A stretch of DNA of 64,000 nucleotides from CAZLIC01 sp964559535 (GCA_964559535.1 CAZLIC010000014.1:1-64000), one strand, 5' to 3'; positions 47,856 through 57,361 are shown, counted from the first letter of the stretch. Notes: generated by a model from the letters alone, not told the origin. Translations and numbers: made by a program.

Positions 47856-49139
47856 ATGCCGCCCATCACCGACCACCCGCAGCGCTACACCACCGTGAAC
47901 GAGCTGCACGCGCGGCCCTTCCCCACGCTCGAGGCGCCCTGCCATGCCATCTATGTGGCGATCAAGGAACCGGTCGATGCGCAGAACCGCGACCGCACGC
48001 GTGACCGGGCGCACCTGCTGGCCATCCTCGACCGGCACGGGTCGGCGCATCCGCAGCCCGAGGCCACGCATTTTTCTGGTCACATCGGGCGGCATGACCT
48101 GAAGTGGGAAAGCCATACCGAGTTCGTCACCTACTCGGCCTTCGGGCGCGGCGTGTCGGCGCGCCCTTTCGACCCCGCCGAGGCCGAGGTGTTTCCCGAG
48201 GACTGGCTGGCGGCGGCGCCGGGCAAGCGGCTGGTGTCGCTGCTGGTGCGGGTGGACCTGATGCCTGCGACCGAGGCCGAGGTGCTGGCGCGGATCGAGG
48301 ACTGGTTCGTGGCCGAAAGCGTGGCGGTGGCGCGTGTGGTGGACGGTGCGGCCATCGTGGCGGGCGATTTCCGCATCGACCCTGCCGGGCACATGCGCTT
48401 TGCCGTCTTCGTGCAGCCCGGCACGCCAGCGCGGCGGGTGGGCCGCATCGTGCAGCGGCTGTGCGAGATCGAGACCTACCGCGCCATGTCGATGCTGGGC
48501 CTTGTGCGGTCGCGGCAGCTGACGGCGCGGCTGAACGCGCTGGACCCCAAGCTGTCGGCGATGGTGTCGGGGCTGGACCGGTCGGAGGGCAGCCCTGACG
48601 CCCTGCTGCACGACCTTCTGGCCATCGCGGCCGAGCTGGAAAGCCTGGCGGTGCAGTTTCAGTTCCGCTTCGGCGCGACGGGGGCCTACGAGGCCATCGT
48701 GAACGACCGTGTCGAGGTGCTGCGCGAGCAGCGCATCGAGGGGCGGCAGACCTTTGCCGAGTTCATGCGGCGGCGCTATGACCCGGCGATGCGCACGGTG
48801 AAATCGGCCGAGGGGCGGTTGCGCAGCATGGCGGAACGGGCGGCGCGGGCGGCCGAGCTGCTGCGCACGCGGGTGGATGTGGAACGCAGCGCGCAGAACC
48901 AGAAGCTGCTGGAAAGCATGGACCGCCGCGCCGACCTGCAACTGCGGCTGCAGCGTACAGTCGAAGGGCTGTCGCTGGTGGCGATCAGCTATTATGCGGT
49001 CAGTCTGGCGGCCTACTTCGTGGCGCCGCTGGCCGAGGTCTGGCACCTGTCGAAGGCCGTGGTGACGGCAGGGCTGGTGCCGTTGGTGATGCTGGGCGTG
49101 TGGCTGGTGTTGCGGCGGATCAAGGCGCAGCTGCACTGA
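47856..49139 (+). CDS. DUF3422 family protein, membrane-anchored
   Basis: 427 aa from the ATG at 47856. The opening PQRYTTVNELHARPFPTLEAP and GRHDLKWESHTEFVTYSAF identify DUF3422. The central region is helical, the last 70 residues carry two hydrophobic segments (GLSLVAISYYAVSLAAYFVAPL and KAVVTAGLVPLVMLGVWLVL), so the bulk is cytoplasmic with a C-terminal hairpin in the inner membrane. Function unknown. It is followed by a small palindrome and convergent with the CoA-binding protein gene. Confidence 0.88.
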   Translation: MPPITDHPQRYTTVNELHARPFPTLEAPCHAIYVAIKEPVDAQNRDRTRDRAHLLAILDRHGSAHPQPEATHFSGHIGRHDLKWESHTEFVTYSAFGRGVSARPFDPAEAEVFPEDWLAAAPGKRLVSLLVRVDLMPATEAEVLARIEDWFVAESVAVARVVDGAAIVAGDFRIDPAGHMRFAVFVQPGTPARRVGRIVQRLCEIETYRAMSMLGLVRSRQLTARLNALDPKLSAMVSGLDRSEGSPDALLHDLLAIAAELESLAVQFQFRFGATGAYEAIVNDRVEVLREQRIEGRQTFAEFMRRRYDPAMRTVKSAEGRLRSMAERAARAAELLRTRVDVERSAQNQKLLESMDRRADLQLRLQRTVEGLSLVAISYYAVSLAAYFVAPLAEVWHLSKAVVTAGLVPLVMLGVWLVLRRIKAQLH

Positions 49140-49142
49140 CCA

Positions 49143-49165
49143 GGGGTGGGCAGATTGCCCACCCT
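49143..49165. repeat. REP-like palindrome
   Basis: GGGTGGGCA (49144-49152) and TGCCCACCC (49156-49164) form a perfect 9-bp stem with a 3-base loop in the convergent gap between the DUF3422 and CoA-binding protein genes. The core GGGTGGGCA..TGCCCACCCTAC resembles palindromes that recur in many proteobacterial genomes. No U-run; may serve as a bidirectional stop or mRNA end stabiliser. Confidence 0.5.
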
Positions 49166-49186
49166 ACGATGTGGTGCCGCGTGCCG

Positions 49187-49615
49187 CTACAGCCCCAGGC
49201 GCGGAATCTCGATGGCGGGGCAGCGGTCCATCACCACCTCGACCCCGCGGGCGCGCGCAGCGGCGGCGGCGGGTTCGTTGATCACGCCCAACTGCATCCA
49301 GATGGCTTTCAGCCCCGGCAGGGCCAGCGCCGCCTCCACCACCGGCCCCACCTCCTCGCTGCGGCGGAAGATGTCGACCATGTCGACCGGTTCGGCGATG
49401 TCGGACAGGCTTGCCAGCACCGTGGTGCCCAGCGCCGGTTGCCCCGCCGCCCCCGGGTTCACCGGGATCACCCGGTAGCCACACGCCGACAGGAACTGCG
49501 CCACGCGATGACTGGGCCGGTCTGGCTTTGGCGACCAGCCGACCACGGCGATGGTCTTCACCGTGGTCAGGATGCGGGCAATGTCGGCGTCGTCCGGTTG
49601 GGTGCCCTGGGACAT
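49187..49615 (-). CDS. CoA-binding domain protein (CoA_binding_2)
   Basis: 142 aa. A Rossmann-like CoA-binding domain runs through residues 18-135: KTIAVVGWSPKPDRPSHRVAQFLSACGYRVIPVNPG, then VDMVDIFRRSEEVGPVVEAAL and AIWMQLGVINEPAAAAARARGVEVVMDRCPAIE, which is the YccU-type pattern. It probably binds CoA or acyl-CoA and may regulate an enzyme; its partner is unknown. Its ATG shares one base with the stop of the RTX gene upstream. Confidence 0.9.
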   Translation of the reverse strand: MSQGTQPDDADIARILTTVKTIAVVGWSPKPDRPSHRVAQFLSACGYRVIPVNPGAAGQPALGTTVLASLSDIAEPVDMVDIFRRSEEVGPVVEAALALPGLKAIWMQLGVINEPAAAAARARGVEVVMDRCPAIEIPRLGL

Positions 49616-50994
49616 CAGTACACCAGAAAGTCTTCGGGCATCAGTTGCAGGTCCGGCGTGATGCGGGCGAATAGGATGCGGTCGGCGATGCCGGACCCGT
49701 CGGGGTCGAAATACAGGCGGCCACGGTCGGCTTCGTAGATGATGCGGTGTGTGGCGTCCGTGGCCTGACCCGTGTCATTGGCCACGAAGGCCGCGGGGTC
49801 CAGCGCGCCACGCGGCAGGTTCCCGAAGGTGGTGGAATACAGCACCAGCGTATCCTCGCCCTGCATGAAGTCCTGCACGCGGTCGACGTTGAACCGGGCG
49901 TCGAGGATAAAGTCGAAGTTGAACCTGTCGGCCCCCGCGCCGCCGTTCAGCGTGTCGCGCCCGAAGCCGCCGTAGACCTCGTCATCGCCGTCGTCGCCGC
50001 GCACCGTGTCATCGCCCAGATCGCCGGCGACATTGTCGTTGCCGCTGCCACCCTCGACCAGATCATTGCCGCGTTCGCCGAACACGAAGTCGCGGTTGTC
50101 GCCGCCGTACAGGCTGTCCGCACCGTCGCCGCCCTCGATCAGATCATCGCCCGCCTCGGCCCAGATCTGGTCGGCCCCCGCGCCGCCATAGTTTGCATCG
50201 TTGCCGTCGCCTGCAACAATCAGGTCGTTGCCGGTGCCGCCATAGGTGACGTCGTTCTCGTCTCCGGCAGCGATCTGGTCGTTGCCCTCGTCGCCCGACA
50301 GCGTATCGCGCGCGCGGCCGCCGTTCACCGTATCGCGCCCCTCGCCGCCCTCGGCAATGTTGCGCCCGCCGCTGCCGAACAGCCTGTCGTGGCCGGTGCC
50401 GCCGTACATCTGCGCATCCTCGACCCCGCCAAGGGCAAAGACGTCATCTCCGGCGCCGCCATAGAAAACGCCACCGCCGCTGCCGGCCTGGATGAAATCG
50501 TCGCCGGTGCCGGCGATGATGTCTTCGTAGCCTCCCTGCAGGGCAAAGTAGGTGTCGCCGGTCAGAAGCAGCGACACCCCGTCGTCGGTTTGCAGGGCCG
50601 GGTCGTAGGATTCCGATTCGCTGTCGCCCTGCATGGTCCAGTTCAGCGACAGGAACAGCCGCTCGATCGCGGCGTCATCCGTCATCAGCCGGTCCGCCAG
50701 GATGGCGGTGTTCAATTCGACCGCGTCCATCTCCAGCGCCGAGATCACATACTGGGACATGCCCCCGGCCAGAATCTCGATGCCGGATACGGTTCCTCCG
50801 GTCAGCAGGAACCCGTCGGGACCGATGGCCCAGGACAGGCTGTCGCCCAGCAGAACAAAGGTCAGGTTGCCGGTCGTGATGGCCACCTTCGACGGGGTTC
50901 CGACGGGAAGGCCGGCGCCTTCCATGCGGGCCAGCTGGAAGAAGGCAAGGGTGAATTCGGTTTGCGCAGGATTGGCAATGGTGAGGGTCGGCAT
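49615..50994 (-). CDS. RTX calcium-binding secreted protein with long repeat array
   Basis: 459 aa. Residues 1-155 form an N-terminal domain without signal peptide or known motif. Residues about 160-385 are a run of GGxGxDxhx nonapeptides (GGAGDDVFAL, GGTGNDLIVAGDGND, EGGDGADSLYGG and others), binding calcium in a beta-roll. The last 75 residues (FNVDRVQDFMQGEDTLVLYSTTFG, then PEDFLVY) form the usual type I secretion tail. It should be secreted to the medium. No exporter genes are nearby. Repeats include several variants, such as YGG and FGE, with no obvious decay. Confidence 0.85.
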   Translation of the reverse strand: MPTLTIANPAQTEFTLAFFQLARMEGAGLPVGTPSKVAITTGNLTFVLLGDSLSWAIGPDGFLLTGGTVSGIEILAGGMSQYVISALEMDAVELNTAILADRLMTDDAAIERLFLSLNWTMQGDSESESYDPALQTDDGVSLLLTGDTYFALQGGYEDIIAGTGDDFIQAGSGGGVFYGGAGDDVFALGGVEDAQMYGGTGHDRLFGSGGRNIAEGGEGRDTVNGGRARDTLSGDEGNDQIAAGDENDVTYGGTGNDLIVAGDGNDANYGGAGADQIWAEAGDDLIEGGDGADSLYGGDNRDFVFGERGNDLVEGGSGNDNVAGDLGDDTVRGDDGDDEVYGGFGRDTLNGGAGADRFNFDFILDARFNVDRVQDFMQGEDTLVLYSTTFGNLPRGALDPAAFVANDTGQATDATHRIIYEADRGRLYFDPDGSGIADRILFARITPDLQLMPEDFLVY

Positions 50995-51308
50995 GATTCG
51001 CTCCGCGTCTATTGCACGATGCTAGCCCGCGCCGCGGGGCACTGTCTTGCCTGCCTTTCCGGCAGACCCCGGGTCGCCTACAAAAAAGCGCCCGGGCCAA
51101 GAGGCCGGGCGCCAGGTACGGAACGAGGGACAGTGAACGAGGGCGGGGTTCCGGCCCGCCGCTCAGGTGTCATATGGGCATGCAGGGGGGCGCCGAACAG
51201 GGCGGGTCGCGGGTGTGTGATCGCAATTCCGCGGCATGTCGTCCCCCCATCGCGCCATGGGCAACGTGGGCTGCCGGGCGCGCCGGCCGTGCCGCGCGGC
51301 GGTTGCGG
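50995..51308. other. 314-base intergenic region between rlmB and the RTX gene
   Basis: Contains the minus-strand terminator at 51081-51113 for rlmB, and on its left (51000-51080) the probable promoter zone of the RTX gene, without a clear -35/-10 pair. Between 51120 and 51308 there is GC-rich sequence with a small hairpin near 51151-51170 and no supported gene; short frames there lack Shine-Dalgarno sequences. No tRNA-like cloverleaf is visible. Confidence 0.5.
51081..51113 (-). terminator. Intrinsic terminator after rlmB
   Basis: On the minus strand, a 10-bp GC stem (51088-51098 with 51103-51113, one bulged base, four-base loop) is followed by six T. It is about 195 bases below the rlmB stop and separates it from the RTX gene. 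Confidence 0.85.
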
Positions 51309-52085
51309 TCAGCCGCCTTGCATGGCCGCATACAGCGCCACGGCGGCGGCGTTCGACACGTTCAGGCTGCCGAATTCCCCGGCAAAGGGGATGCGCACCA
51401 GATGGTCGCAGGTGTCCCGCGTGCGGTCGCGCAGGCCCGGCCCTTCGGCCCCCATGATCAGGCCCAGGGGTCTGCCCTTGGCCAGTGCCACGCCCTCGGC
51501 CACGGTCATCGCCGCCTCGCCGTCAAGGCCCAGAAGCACGTAGCCTGCATCCTTCAGCCGGACCATCGCATCGGCCAGGTTGGTGACGCGCAGGTAGGGC
51601 TGGCGTTCCAGCGCCCCCGACGCCGCCTTCGCCAGCGCGCCGGTTTCCGGGCAGGAATGGTGCCGCGGCGCGATCACGGCCCGCGCCCCGAACACCTCGG
51701 CGCTGCGCAGGATGGCACCGGCGTTATGCGGGTCGGTCACCCGGTCCAGCCCCACGATCAAGGGGCGTCCTTTGCCGCTGATGGCGATGTCGTCCAGCGG
51801 CCCCCAGTCCAGCGGCCGCGCCTCCAGCGCCGCGCCCTGGTGCACTGACCCGGGGTCCAGCGGCACATCGAAGCGGCGGGCATCCACCAGGTCGGGCGTC
51901 AGGTCGGCAGGAATGGCATCGGCCAGCCGGTCCAGCGCGTTCTTCGTGACCACCAGCCTCAGCTTTTCCCGGCGCGGGTTCAGCAGGGCATCGCGCACGG
52001 CGTGCAGGCCGAACAGCCAGACGGTTTCCTTTGCGGCCGTGGCCTTGGCGCGCTCCTTGTCGATCACCCAGTCCGGCTTTTTCAT
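51309..52085 (-). CDS. rlmB: 23S rRNA (guanosine-2'-O)-methyltransferase RlmB
   Basis: 258 aa. An N-terminal substrate-binding domain (VWLFGLHAVRDALLNPRREKLRLVVT) precedes the SpoU/TrmH knot: VGLDRVTDPHNAGAILRSAEVFGA, IMGAEGPGLRDRTRDTCD and IPFAGEFGSLNVSNAAAVALY, the three motifs of the family. It 2'-O-methylates G2251-equivalent of 23S rRNA. The basic amino end KKPDWVIDKERAKATAAKE varies among relatives. It lies downstream of ilvN behind tandem hairpins. Confidence 0.95.
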   Translation of the reverse strand: MKKPDWVIDKERAKATAAKETVWLFGLHAVRDALLNPRREKLRLVVTKNALDRLADAIPADLTPDLVDARRFDVPLDPGSVHQGAALEARPLDWGPLDDIAISGKGRPLIVGLDRVTDPHNAGAILRSAEVFGARAVIAPRHHSCPETGALAKAASGALERQPYLRVTNLADAMVRLKDAGYVLLGLDGEAAMTVAEGVALAKGRPLGLIMGAEGPGLRDRTRDTCDHLVRIPFAGEFGSLNVSNAAAVALYAAMQGG

Positions 52086-52111
52086 CCTGCCCTCACATCA
52101 GCCACCGGACA

Positions 52112-52181
52112 CAATTTTCTTGAAGCAAGAAAATTGCAAATTCCTTTCTTCAAGGAATTTGACGCGACCCGGCGGGGTCGC
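52112..52181. repeat. Tandem hairpins between ilvN and rlmB
   Basis: Three perfect stem-loops in a row: CAATTTTCTTG/CAAGAAAATTG (52112-52122 with 52126-52136), CAAATTCCTT/AAGGAATTTG (52137-52146 with 52152-52161), and GCGACCC/GGGTCGC (52164-52170 with 52175-52181). The first two are AT-rich, unusual here. Their place after the ilvN stop on the minus strand suggests a terminator or processing region; no U-run is needed for the AT-rich stems, but their function is inferred. Confidence 0.65.
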
Positions 52182-52196
52182 GGCTCGTCTTGTCCG

Positions 52197-52757
52197 TCAC
52201 GCCCCGCGCGACAGGGCGGCCACGCCGGTGCGGGCGATTTCCTTCAGGCCCAGCGGGCGCATCAGTTCGGCGAAGGCGTCGATCTTCTCGGGCGTGCCGG
52301 TCATCTCGAAAACGAAGGATTCCAGTGTGCTGTCCACCACCTTGGCACGGAAGATCTCGGCCAGCCGCAGCGCCTCGATGCGGTGGTCGCCCTGGCCCGC
52401 CACCTTCACCAGCGCCAGCTCGCGCTGCACGCAGGGGCCTTCTGCCGTCAGGTCATGCACCGCGTGCACCGGCACCATGCGCGACAGCTGCGCCTCGATC
52501 TGGTCAATCACCTGCGGCGTGCCGCGGGTGACGATGGTGATGCGCGAGCGGTGGCCGGTGTGGTCTACCTCGGCCACCGTCAGGCTGTCGATGTTGTAGC
52601 CCCGGCCCGAGAACAGGCCGATCACCCGCGCCAAGACGCCGGGCTCGTTTTCGACAATCACCGCCAGCGTATGCGACTCCTCGGCATCCGCATGGGTGGC
52701 GCGCAGGTCATAGGCGGAATGGCTCGACGAGCCTTTCTTGATGTTCAGGGGAGGCAT
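52197..52757 (-). CDS. ilvN: Acetolactate synthase small (regulatory) subunit
   Basis: 186 aa. An N-terminal ACT domain (TLAVIVENEPGVLARVIGLFSGRGYNIDSLTV) and the C-terminal ALS_ss region (CVQRELALVKV, ESFVFEMTGTPEKIDAFAELMRPLGLKEIARTGVAALSRG) identify the valine-sensing subunit. It controls IlvI (53869-55623), from which it is separated by brnA, brnT and a hypothetical gene, about 1.1 kb; usually the two are adjacent. All are on the minus strand. Confidence 0.96.
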   Translation of the reverse strand: MPPLNIKKGSSSHSAYDLRATHADAEESHTLAVIVENEPGVLARVIGLFSGRGYNIDSLTVAEVDHTGHRSRITIVTRGTPQVIDQIEAQLSRMVPVHAVHDLTAEGPCVQRELALVKVAGQGDHRIEALRLAEIFRAKVVDSTLESFVFEMTGTPEKIDAFAELMRPLGLKEIARTGVAALSRGA

Positions 52758-52766
52758 CCGGTTTCC

Positions 52767-53078
52767 TTATTCGGCAGCGGGGCGCTGGCCCCGGCGGTGT
52801 TCATCCAGCTTGTCGGCCAGCCACATCTTGATCAGCGCCTGCCGGGTGACGCCGCGGGCGTTGGCGACTTCGTCAAGGTCGCGGACCATCAGGGGCGGGA
52901 AATCGACGTTCACGCGCTTGAAGGAAGGCGGGACCATTTTGCCCTTCGACCAGTCTACAAAATCGTCGATCTCGTCGCTGCCGTCGTCGAACATCTTGTC
53001 GAATTCCTCGACCGTGATCGACTTCTTGCCGTCATGGCTCCAGATCCGTTCCCTTGATTTCGGCGCTTGCTTGTTCAT
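52767..53078 (-). CDS. brnA: BrnA family antitoxin
   Basis: 103 aa from the ATG at 53078 (a TTG at 53087 is possible). The acidic linker (TVEEFDKMFDDGSDEIDDFVDW) and the ribbon-helix-helix-like RVNVDFPPLMVRDLDEVANARGVTRQALIKMWLADKLDE fit BrnA, which binds and neutralises BrnT and represses the shared promoter. It overlaps brnT by 47 bases, in the toxin-first order typical of brnTA. It ends 9 bases before ilvN. Confidence 0.85.
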   Translation of the reverse strand: MNKQAPKSRERIWSHDGKKSITVEEFDKMFDDGSDEIDDFVDWSKGKMVPPSFKRVNVDFPPLMVRDLDEVANARGVTRQALIKMWLADKLDEHRRGQRPAAE

Positions 53079-53328
53079 GGGCCTCAACCTCTTGCTTGCG
53101 CGCGCGACGAACAGAGATCAGCCTGATCCGCGTACCACGCATCGTGTAAACAGCCGTCCAGAGTCGATCCCGCCACGGTGCAATGCGTCTCAAACGCAAC
53201 TCACCGGCGAAGAGCGCGGGAAGCTGCAGACCGTCGACCGTCCAAAGCTCCTGCGCCTCGACGAAGTCGATGCCGTGCTTGTCGCGGTTGGCGGCGCTCT
53301 TGGCGGGGTCGAACTCGAACTCTTCCAT
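53032..53328 (-). CDS. brnT: BrnT family ribonuclease toxin
   Basis: 98 aa from the ATG at 53328. The BrnT pattern is clear: FEFDPAKSAANRDKHGIDFVEAQELW near the amino end, GELRLRRIAPWRDRLWTAVYTMRGTRIRLISVRRARKQEVE at the end, with the conserved Lys-His, Arg and RxxSxRRA residues of this RelE-like RNase fold. It is the first gene of a brnTA toxin-antitoxin unit. The upstream 92 bases are less GC-rich than average and should contain the autoregulated promoter. The module sits inside the ilv gene group. Confidence 0.88.
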   Translation of the reverse strand: MEEFEFDPAKSAANRDKHGIDFVEAQELWTVDGLQLPALFAGELRLRRIAPWRDRLWTAVYTMRGTRIRLISVRRARKQEVEAHEQASAEIKGTDLEP

Positions 53329-53420
53329 TATGGTTGCAAATCTATACCTTTTCAAGTTGTGGGCGCGGCAGGTGCAGAAAGAACGCTTGCAGGTTCCCCG
53401 ACACACTTGCCTATGCGTTC

Positions 53421-53867
53421 CTACTCGAGGGTCAGGAGGAGGGATGTGTTCGTCGTCTCGCCCAAGCTGTCGGAGCTTGGGACCTCCGTCAGGATGTACC
53501 GCACGCTCTCTCCTTTTCTCTTCGTCACGCAGGCGGCTTCCGCGACCACCGAACGACCCCAGTCCGCGCGATCCCTGCCGGAAGGGTCCCTGATGATAAC
53601 GTAGTATCGCCTCAGCCATTCTTCGTACGTGATGTGGACGGGTTCGATGTTCGCCTGGCATTCATGGGCCCGGCAGATGCAGATCGACTGGTCGCGGCTG
53701 ACCGCCTCTTCAAACGTGAAGCCCGTGTCTGTGGCGATCCAGTTGTAGGTGTCCAACTCCTTGCTCGCAAGGTCAGGGTTGGTCAGGAAAGCCCACCCGA
53801 CCAAACCTGCCAGAGCCACTGCGGCGAGCGTCAGGCCGATCGTGACGAAACGCCCGACATGTCGCAT
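53421..53867 (-). CDS. Hypothetical membrane-anchored protein, 148 aa
   Basis: One hydrophobic segment at residues 7-28 (FVTIGLTLAAVALAGLVGWAFL) anchors it, with the remainder probably periplasmic. The soluble part has cysteines in SICICRAHECQAN (C-x-C...C) and a Ser/Thr-rich tail (SSDSLGETTNTSLLLTL). Codon use and GC are lower than in neighbours, suggesting acquisition. It starts 2 bases from the ilvI stop and lies upstream of brnTA. No family recognised. Confidence 0.6.
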   Translation of the reverse strand: MRHVGRFVTIGLTLAAVALAGLVGWAFLTNPDLASKELDTYNWIATDTGFTFEEAVSRDQSICICRAHECQANIEPVHITYEEWLRRYYVIIRDPSGRDRADWGRSVVAEAACVTKRKGESVRYILTEVPSSDSLGETTNTSLLLTLE

Positions 53868-53868
53868 C

Positions 53869-55623
<1,755 letters not shown>

Positions 55624-55649
55624 CATTCTCTCCGCCGTTCGTGCGCAAC

Positions 55650-55679
55650 AAAAAGCCCCCGGGGGTGATCCGCGGGGGC
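55650..55679 (-). terminator. Attenuator terminator hairpin upstream of ilvI
   Basis: On the minus strand, GCCCCCG (55679-55673) pairs with CGGGGGC (55661-55655) around an 11-base loop, followed by TTTTT (55654-55650). It lies between the leader peptide stop (55705) and the ilvI start (55623), the layout of a transcription attenuator. Confidence 0.8.
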
Positions 55680-55704
55680 GCATGGGAACCGTGATGGTCA
55701 ACCG

Positions 55705-55755
55705 TTACCGGCCCATGCGCCACATCCCTACCACGATGACAAGAAGCAGGCGCAT
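55705..55755 (-). CDS. ilvL: ilv operon leader peptide (attenuator)
   Basis: A 16-codon frame reads MRLLLVIVVGMWRMGR and ends in TAA, with GGAGGGGG just upstream of its ATG. Seven successive codons (residues 3-9) specify Leu, Leu, Leu, Val, Ile, Val, Val, exactly the amino acids made by the enzyme downstream. A terminator hairpin with a T-run follows 26 bases after the stop, and ilvI begins 27 bases after that. Ribosome stalling at these codons during branched-chain amino acid shortage would favour an antiterminator. Too short for routine gene finding; the function is inferred from this arrangement. Confidence 0.88.
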   Translation of the reverse strand: MRLLLVIVVGMWRMGR

Positions 55756-55882
55756 CGCCCCCTCCGAACCCCGATTGCGGGCAGGACACTAGGTGGCGGT
55801 TGCGGGGGCGTCAATGGGGCGAGGCGGAAAACATGTCGCAGCGGCGGCAAGAATCGCAATCTTCTTTCGCGCCCCGCCGGCG

Positions 55883-56239
55883 TCAGGCCGCCTCGATGCC
55901 CGCCGCGCGCTCCTTAAGCCGGTACCCAACCTTTGCAATCTGTTCGATCACCGGCGCAAATTCGCGGCCAAGGTCGGTCAGTTCGTATTCGACCGAAGGC
56001 GGCGAGGTGGGCATCACGCGGCGGGTCACGACGCCCGATTCTTCCAGCTCACGAAGGCGTTGCGTCAGGACCTTGGCCGAGATCGCCGGGATGTCGACGC
56101 GCAGTTCCGAGAACCGCCGTGGCCCGGCCGAAAGGTACCAGATGATGTTGGGTGTCCATGCGCCGCCCAGGAAGGCCATGCAGGCCGACAGCGGGCACAG
56201 CGGCGGCGCGGCGCGGTTCTTGCGCAGCTTCAGGGCCAT
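55883..56239 (-). CDS. HxlR family transcriptional regulator
   Basis: 118 aa from the ATG at 56239 (GGAGG upstream). The winged-helix HxlR domain is recognised: CPLSACMAFLGGAWTPNIIWYLSAGPRRFSELRVDIPAISAKVLTQRLRELEESGVVTRRV. A cysteine near residue 20 is usual in redox- or aldehyde-sensing members. It is divergent from the GST operon across 127 bases and is the likely regulator of it. The intergenic AT-rich run GGTTACC..GGTTACCACAAG (56265-56295) contains a repeated GGTTACC, a candidate operator. Confidence 0.92.
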   Translation of the reverse strand: MALKLRKNRAAPPLCPLSACMAFLGGAWTPNIIWYLSAGPRRFSELRVDIPAISAKVLTQRLRELEESGVVTRRVMPTSPPSVEYELTDLGREFAPVIEQIAKVGYRLKERAAGIEAA

Positions 56240-56264
56240 GGTGAACCTCCGGCAAAGCGTTACC

Positions 56265-56295
56265 ACCCGGTTACCCCAATCATCAGGTTACCACA
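56265..56295. promoter_or_regulatory. Repeated GGTTACC motif in HxlR-GST intergenic region
   Basis: GGTTACC occurs at 56270-56276 and again at about 56286-56292, with the related GTTACCACC just before, in the short divergent gap between the HxlR regulator and the GST operon. This arrangement is consistent with a direct-repeat operator controlling both directions; binding is not shown. Confidence 0.35.
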
Positions 56296-56366
56296 AGTTC
56301 TGTGGTTTCCACAGGTAATCGCAGGGGCTAGAACCTGGTCCACGGATTCCAACCAAGGATACAGCG

Positions 56367-56975
56367 ATGAAACTCTACTACTCACCCGGCGTCTGTTCGA
56401 TGGCGTCGCATATCGTGCTGCGCGAACTGGGCGCGGCGTTCGATATCGAACGTGTCGATCTTTCGGCCAAGACCACCGAAACCGGCGCGGACTTTCGCGC
56501 GATCAACCCCAAGGGCAAGGTTCCGGTCCTGGTCGTCGAAGGCGAGGTCCTGACCGAGGGGCCCGCGATCCTGCAATATCTGGCAGATGCCGCCGGGAAC
56601 GAAACGCTGGCACCCAAGGCCGGCACAATGGCGCGGGCCCGGATGAACGAGGTGCTGAACTATACCGGAACCGAAGTGCACGTGGCCTTCAGCCCGTTGT
56701 TCGATCATTCCGCCACCGAAGCTGCGCGCGACGCGGCGCGCGCCAGAGTGGCGCAGAAGTTCGACTGGCTGGAGGCCCGGCTTGCCGACGGCCGGTCCAG
56801 CCTGACCGGCGAGGGGTTCACCGTGGCCGACATCTATGCCTTTGTCGTCTGCAGTTGGGCAAACATCACCGGGATCGACCTTTCGCGCTGGCCGCGCCTG
56901 CAGGGCTTTGTCGCCCGTGTCGCTGCCCGCCCGGCAGCCCGCGCCGCCATGCGGGCCGAAGGGCTTGCCGCATGA
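56367..56975 (+). CDS. Glutathione S-transferase, beta-class-like
   Basis: 202 aa. The thioredoxin-like N-domain begins MKLYYSPGVCSMASHIVLRE, with Cys10 at the position of beta-class bacterial GSTs; GKVPVLVVEGEVLTEGPAILQYLAD is the cis-Pro/Glu-Gly-Pro glutathione site, and the alpha-helical C-domain contains GEGFTVADIYAFVV. It conjugates or reduces electrophiles with glutathione. It leads an operon with an NTF2-like protein, a tautomerase and a transporter, and is divergent from an HxlR regulator. Detoxification is the likely theme. Confidence 0.93.
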   Translation: MKLYYSPGVCSMASHIVLRELGAAFDIERVDLSAKTTETGADFRAINPKGKVPVLVVEGEVLTEGPAILQYLADAAGNETLAPKAGTMARARMNEVLNYTGTEVHVAFSPLFDHSATEAARDAARARVAQKFDWLEARLADGRSSLTGEGFTVADIYAFVVCSWANITGIDLSRWPRLQGFVARVAARPAARAAMRAEGLAA

Positions 56976-57361
56976 TCGCCCGGTCCGACGACATTGACGC
57001 CGCGCGCGAGGTGATCGGGTTGTACTTCGACGGGCTATATCATGCCGACCCGGACCGACTGGCGCGCGTGTTCCACCCGATGGCCCATTATGCCACCGCC
57101 ACCGGGGGCACGCTGCTGTTCCGCACGCTGGACGACTACCTGTCGGTGGTGGCACAACGCGTGCCGCCCGCCGCCAGCAACGCAACGCGCGAGGACGGCA
57201 TCCTTGGCATCGAGTTTGCCGGGCCGTTCATGGCGCGCGCCGTCCTGACCTGTGTGCTGGGCGACAAGCGTTACATCGATTGGCTGACCTTCCTGAAGCT
57301 GGAGGGACGCTGGCAGGTGATGTCGAAGATCTTCCACCACGAACCGCGAGAGGCCCTGTGA
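56972..57361 (+). CDS. NTF2-like (SnoaL/lumazine-binding-like) protein
   Basis: 129 aa; its ATG overlaps the GST stop by four bases. NTF2-fold features are visible: a leading helix (DDIDAAREVIGLYFDGLYHADPDRLARVFHP), then beta strands ending DWLTFLKLEGRWQVMSKIFHHEP, which is the putative lumazine-binding/NTF2 pattern. The cavity of this fold binds small ligands and often serves isomerases or enzyme partners. Its closeness to a GST and a tautomerase suggests a role with a reactive metabolite; substrate unknown. Confidence 0.85.
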   Translation: MIARSDDIDAAREVIGLYFDGLYHADPDRLARVFHPMAHYATATGGTLLFRTLDDYLSVVAQRVPPAASNATREDGILGIEFAGPFMARAVLTCVLGDKRYIDWLTFLKLEGRWQVMSKIFHHEPREAL

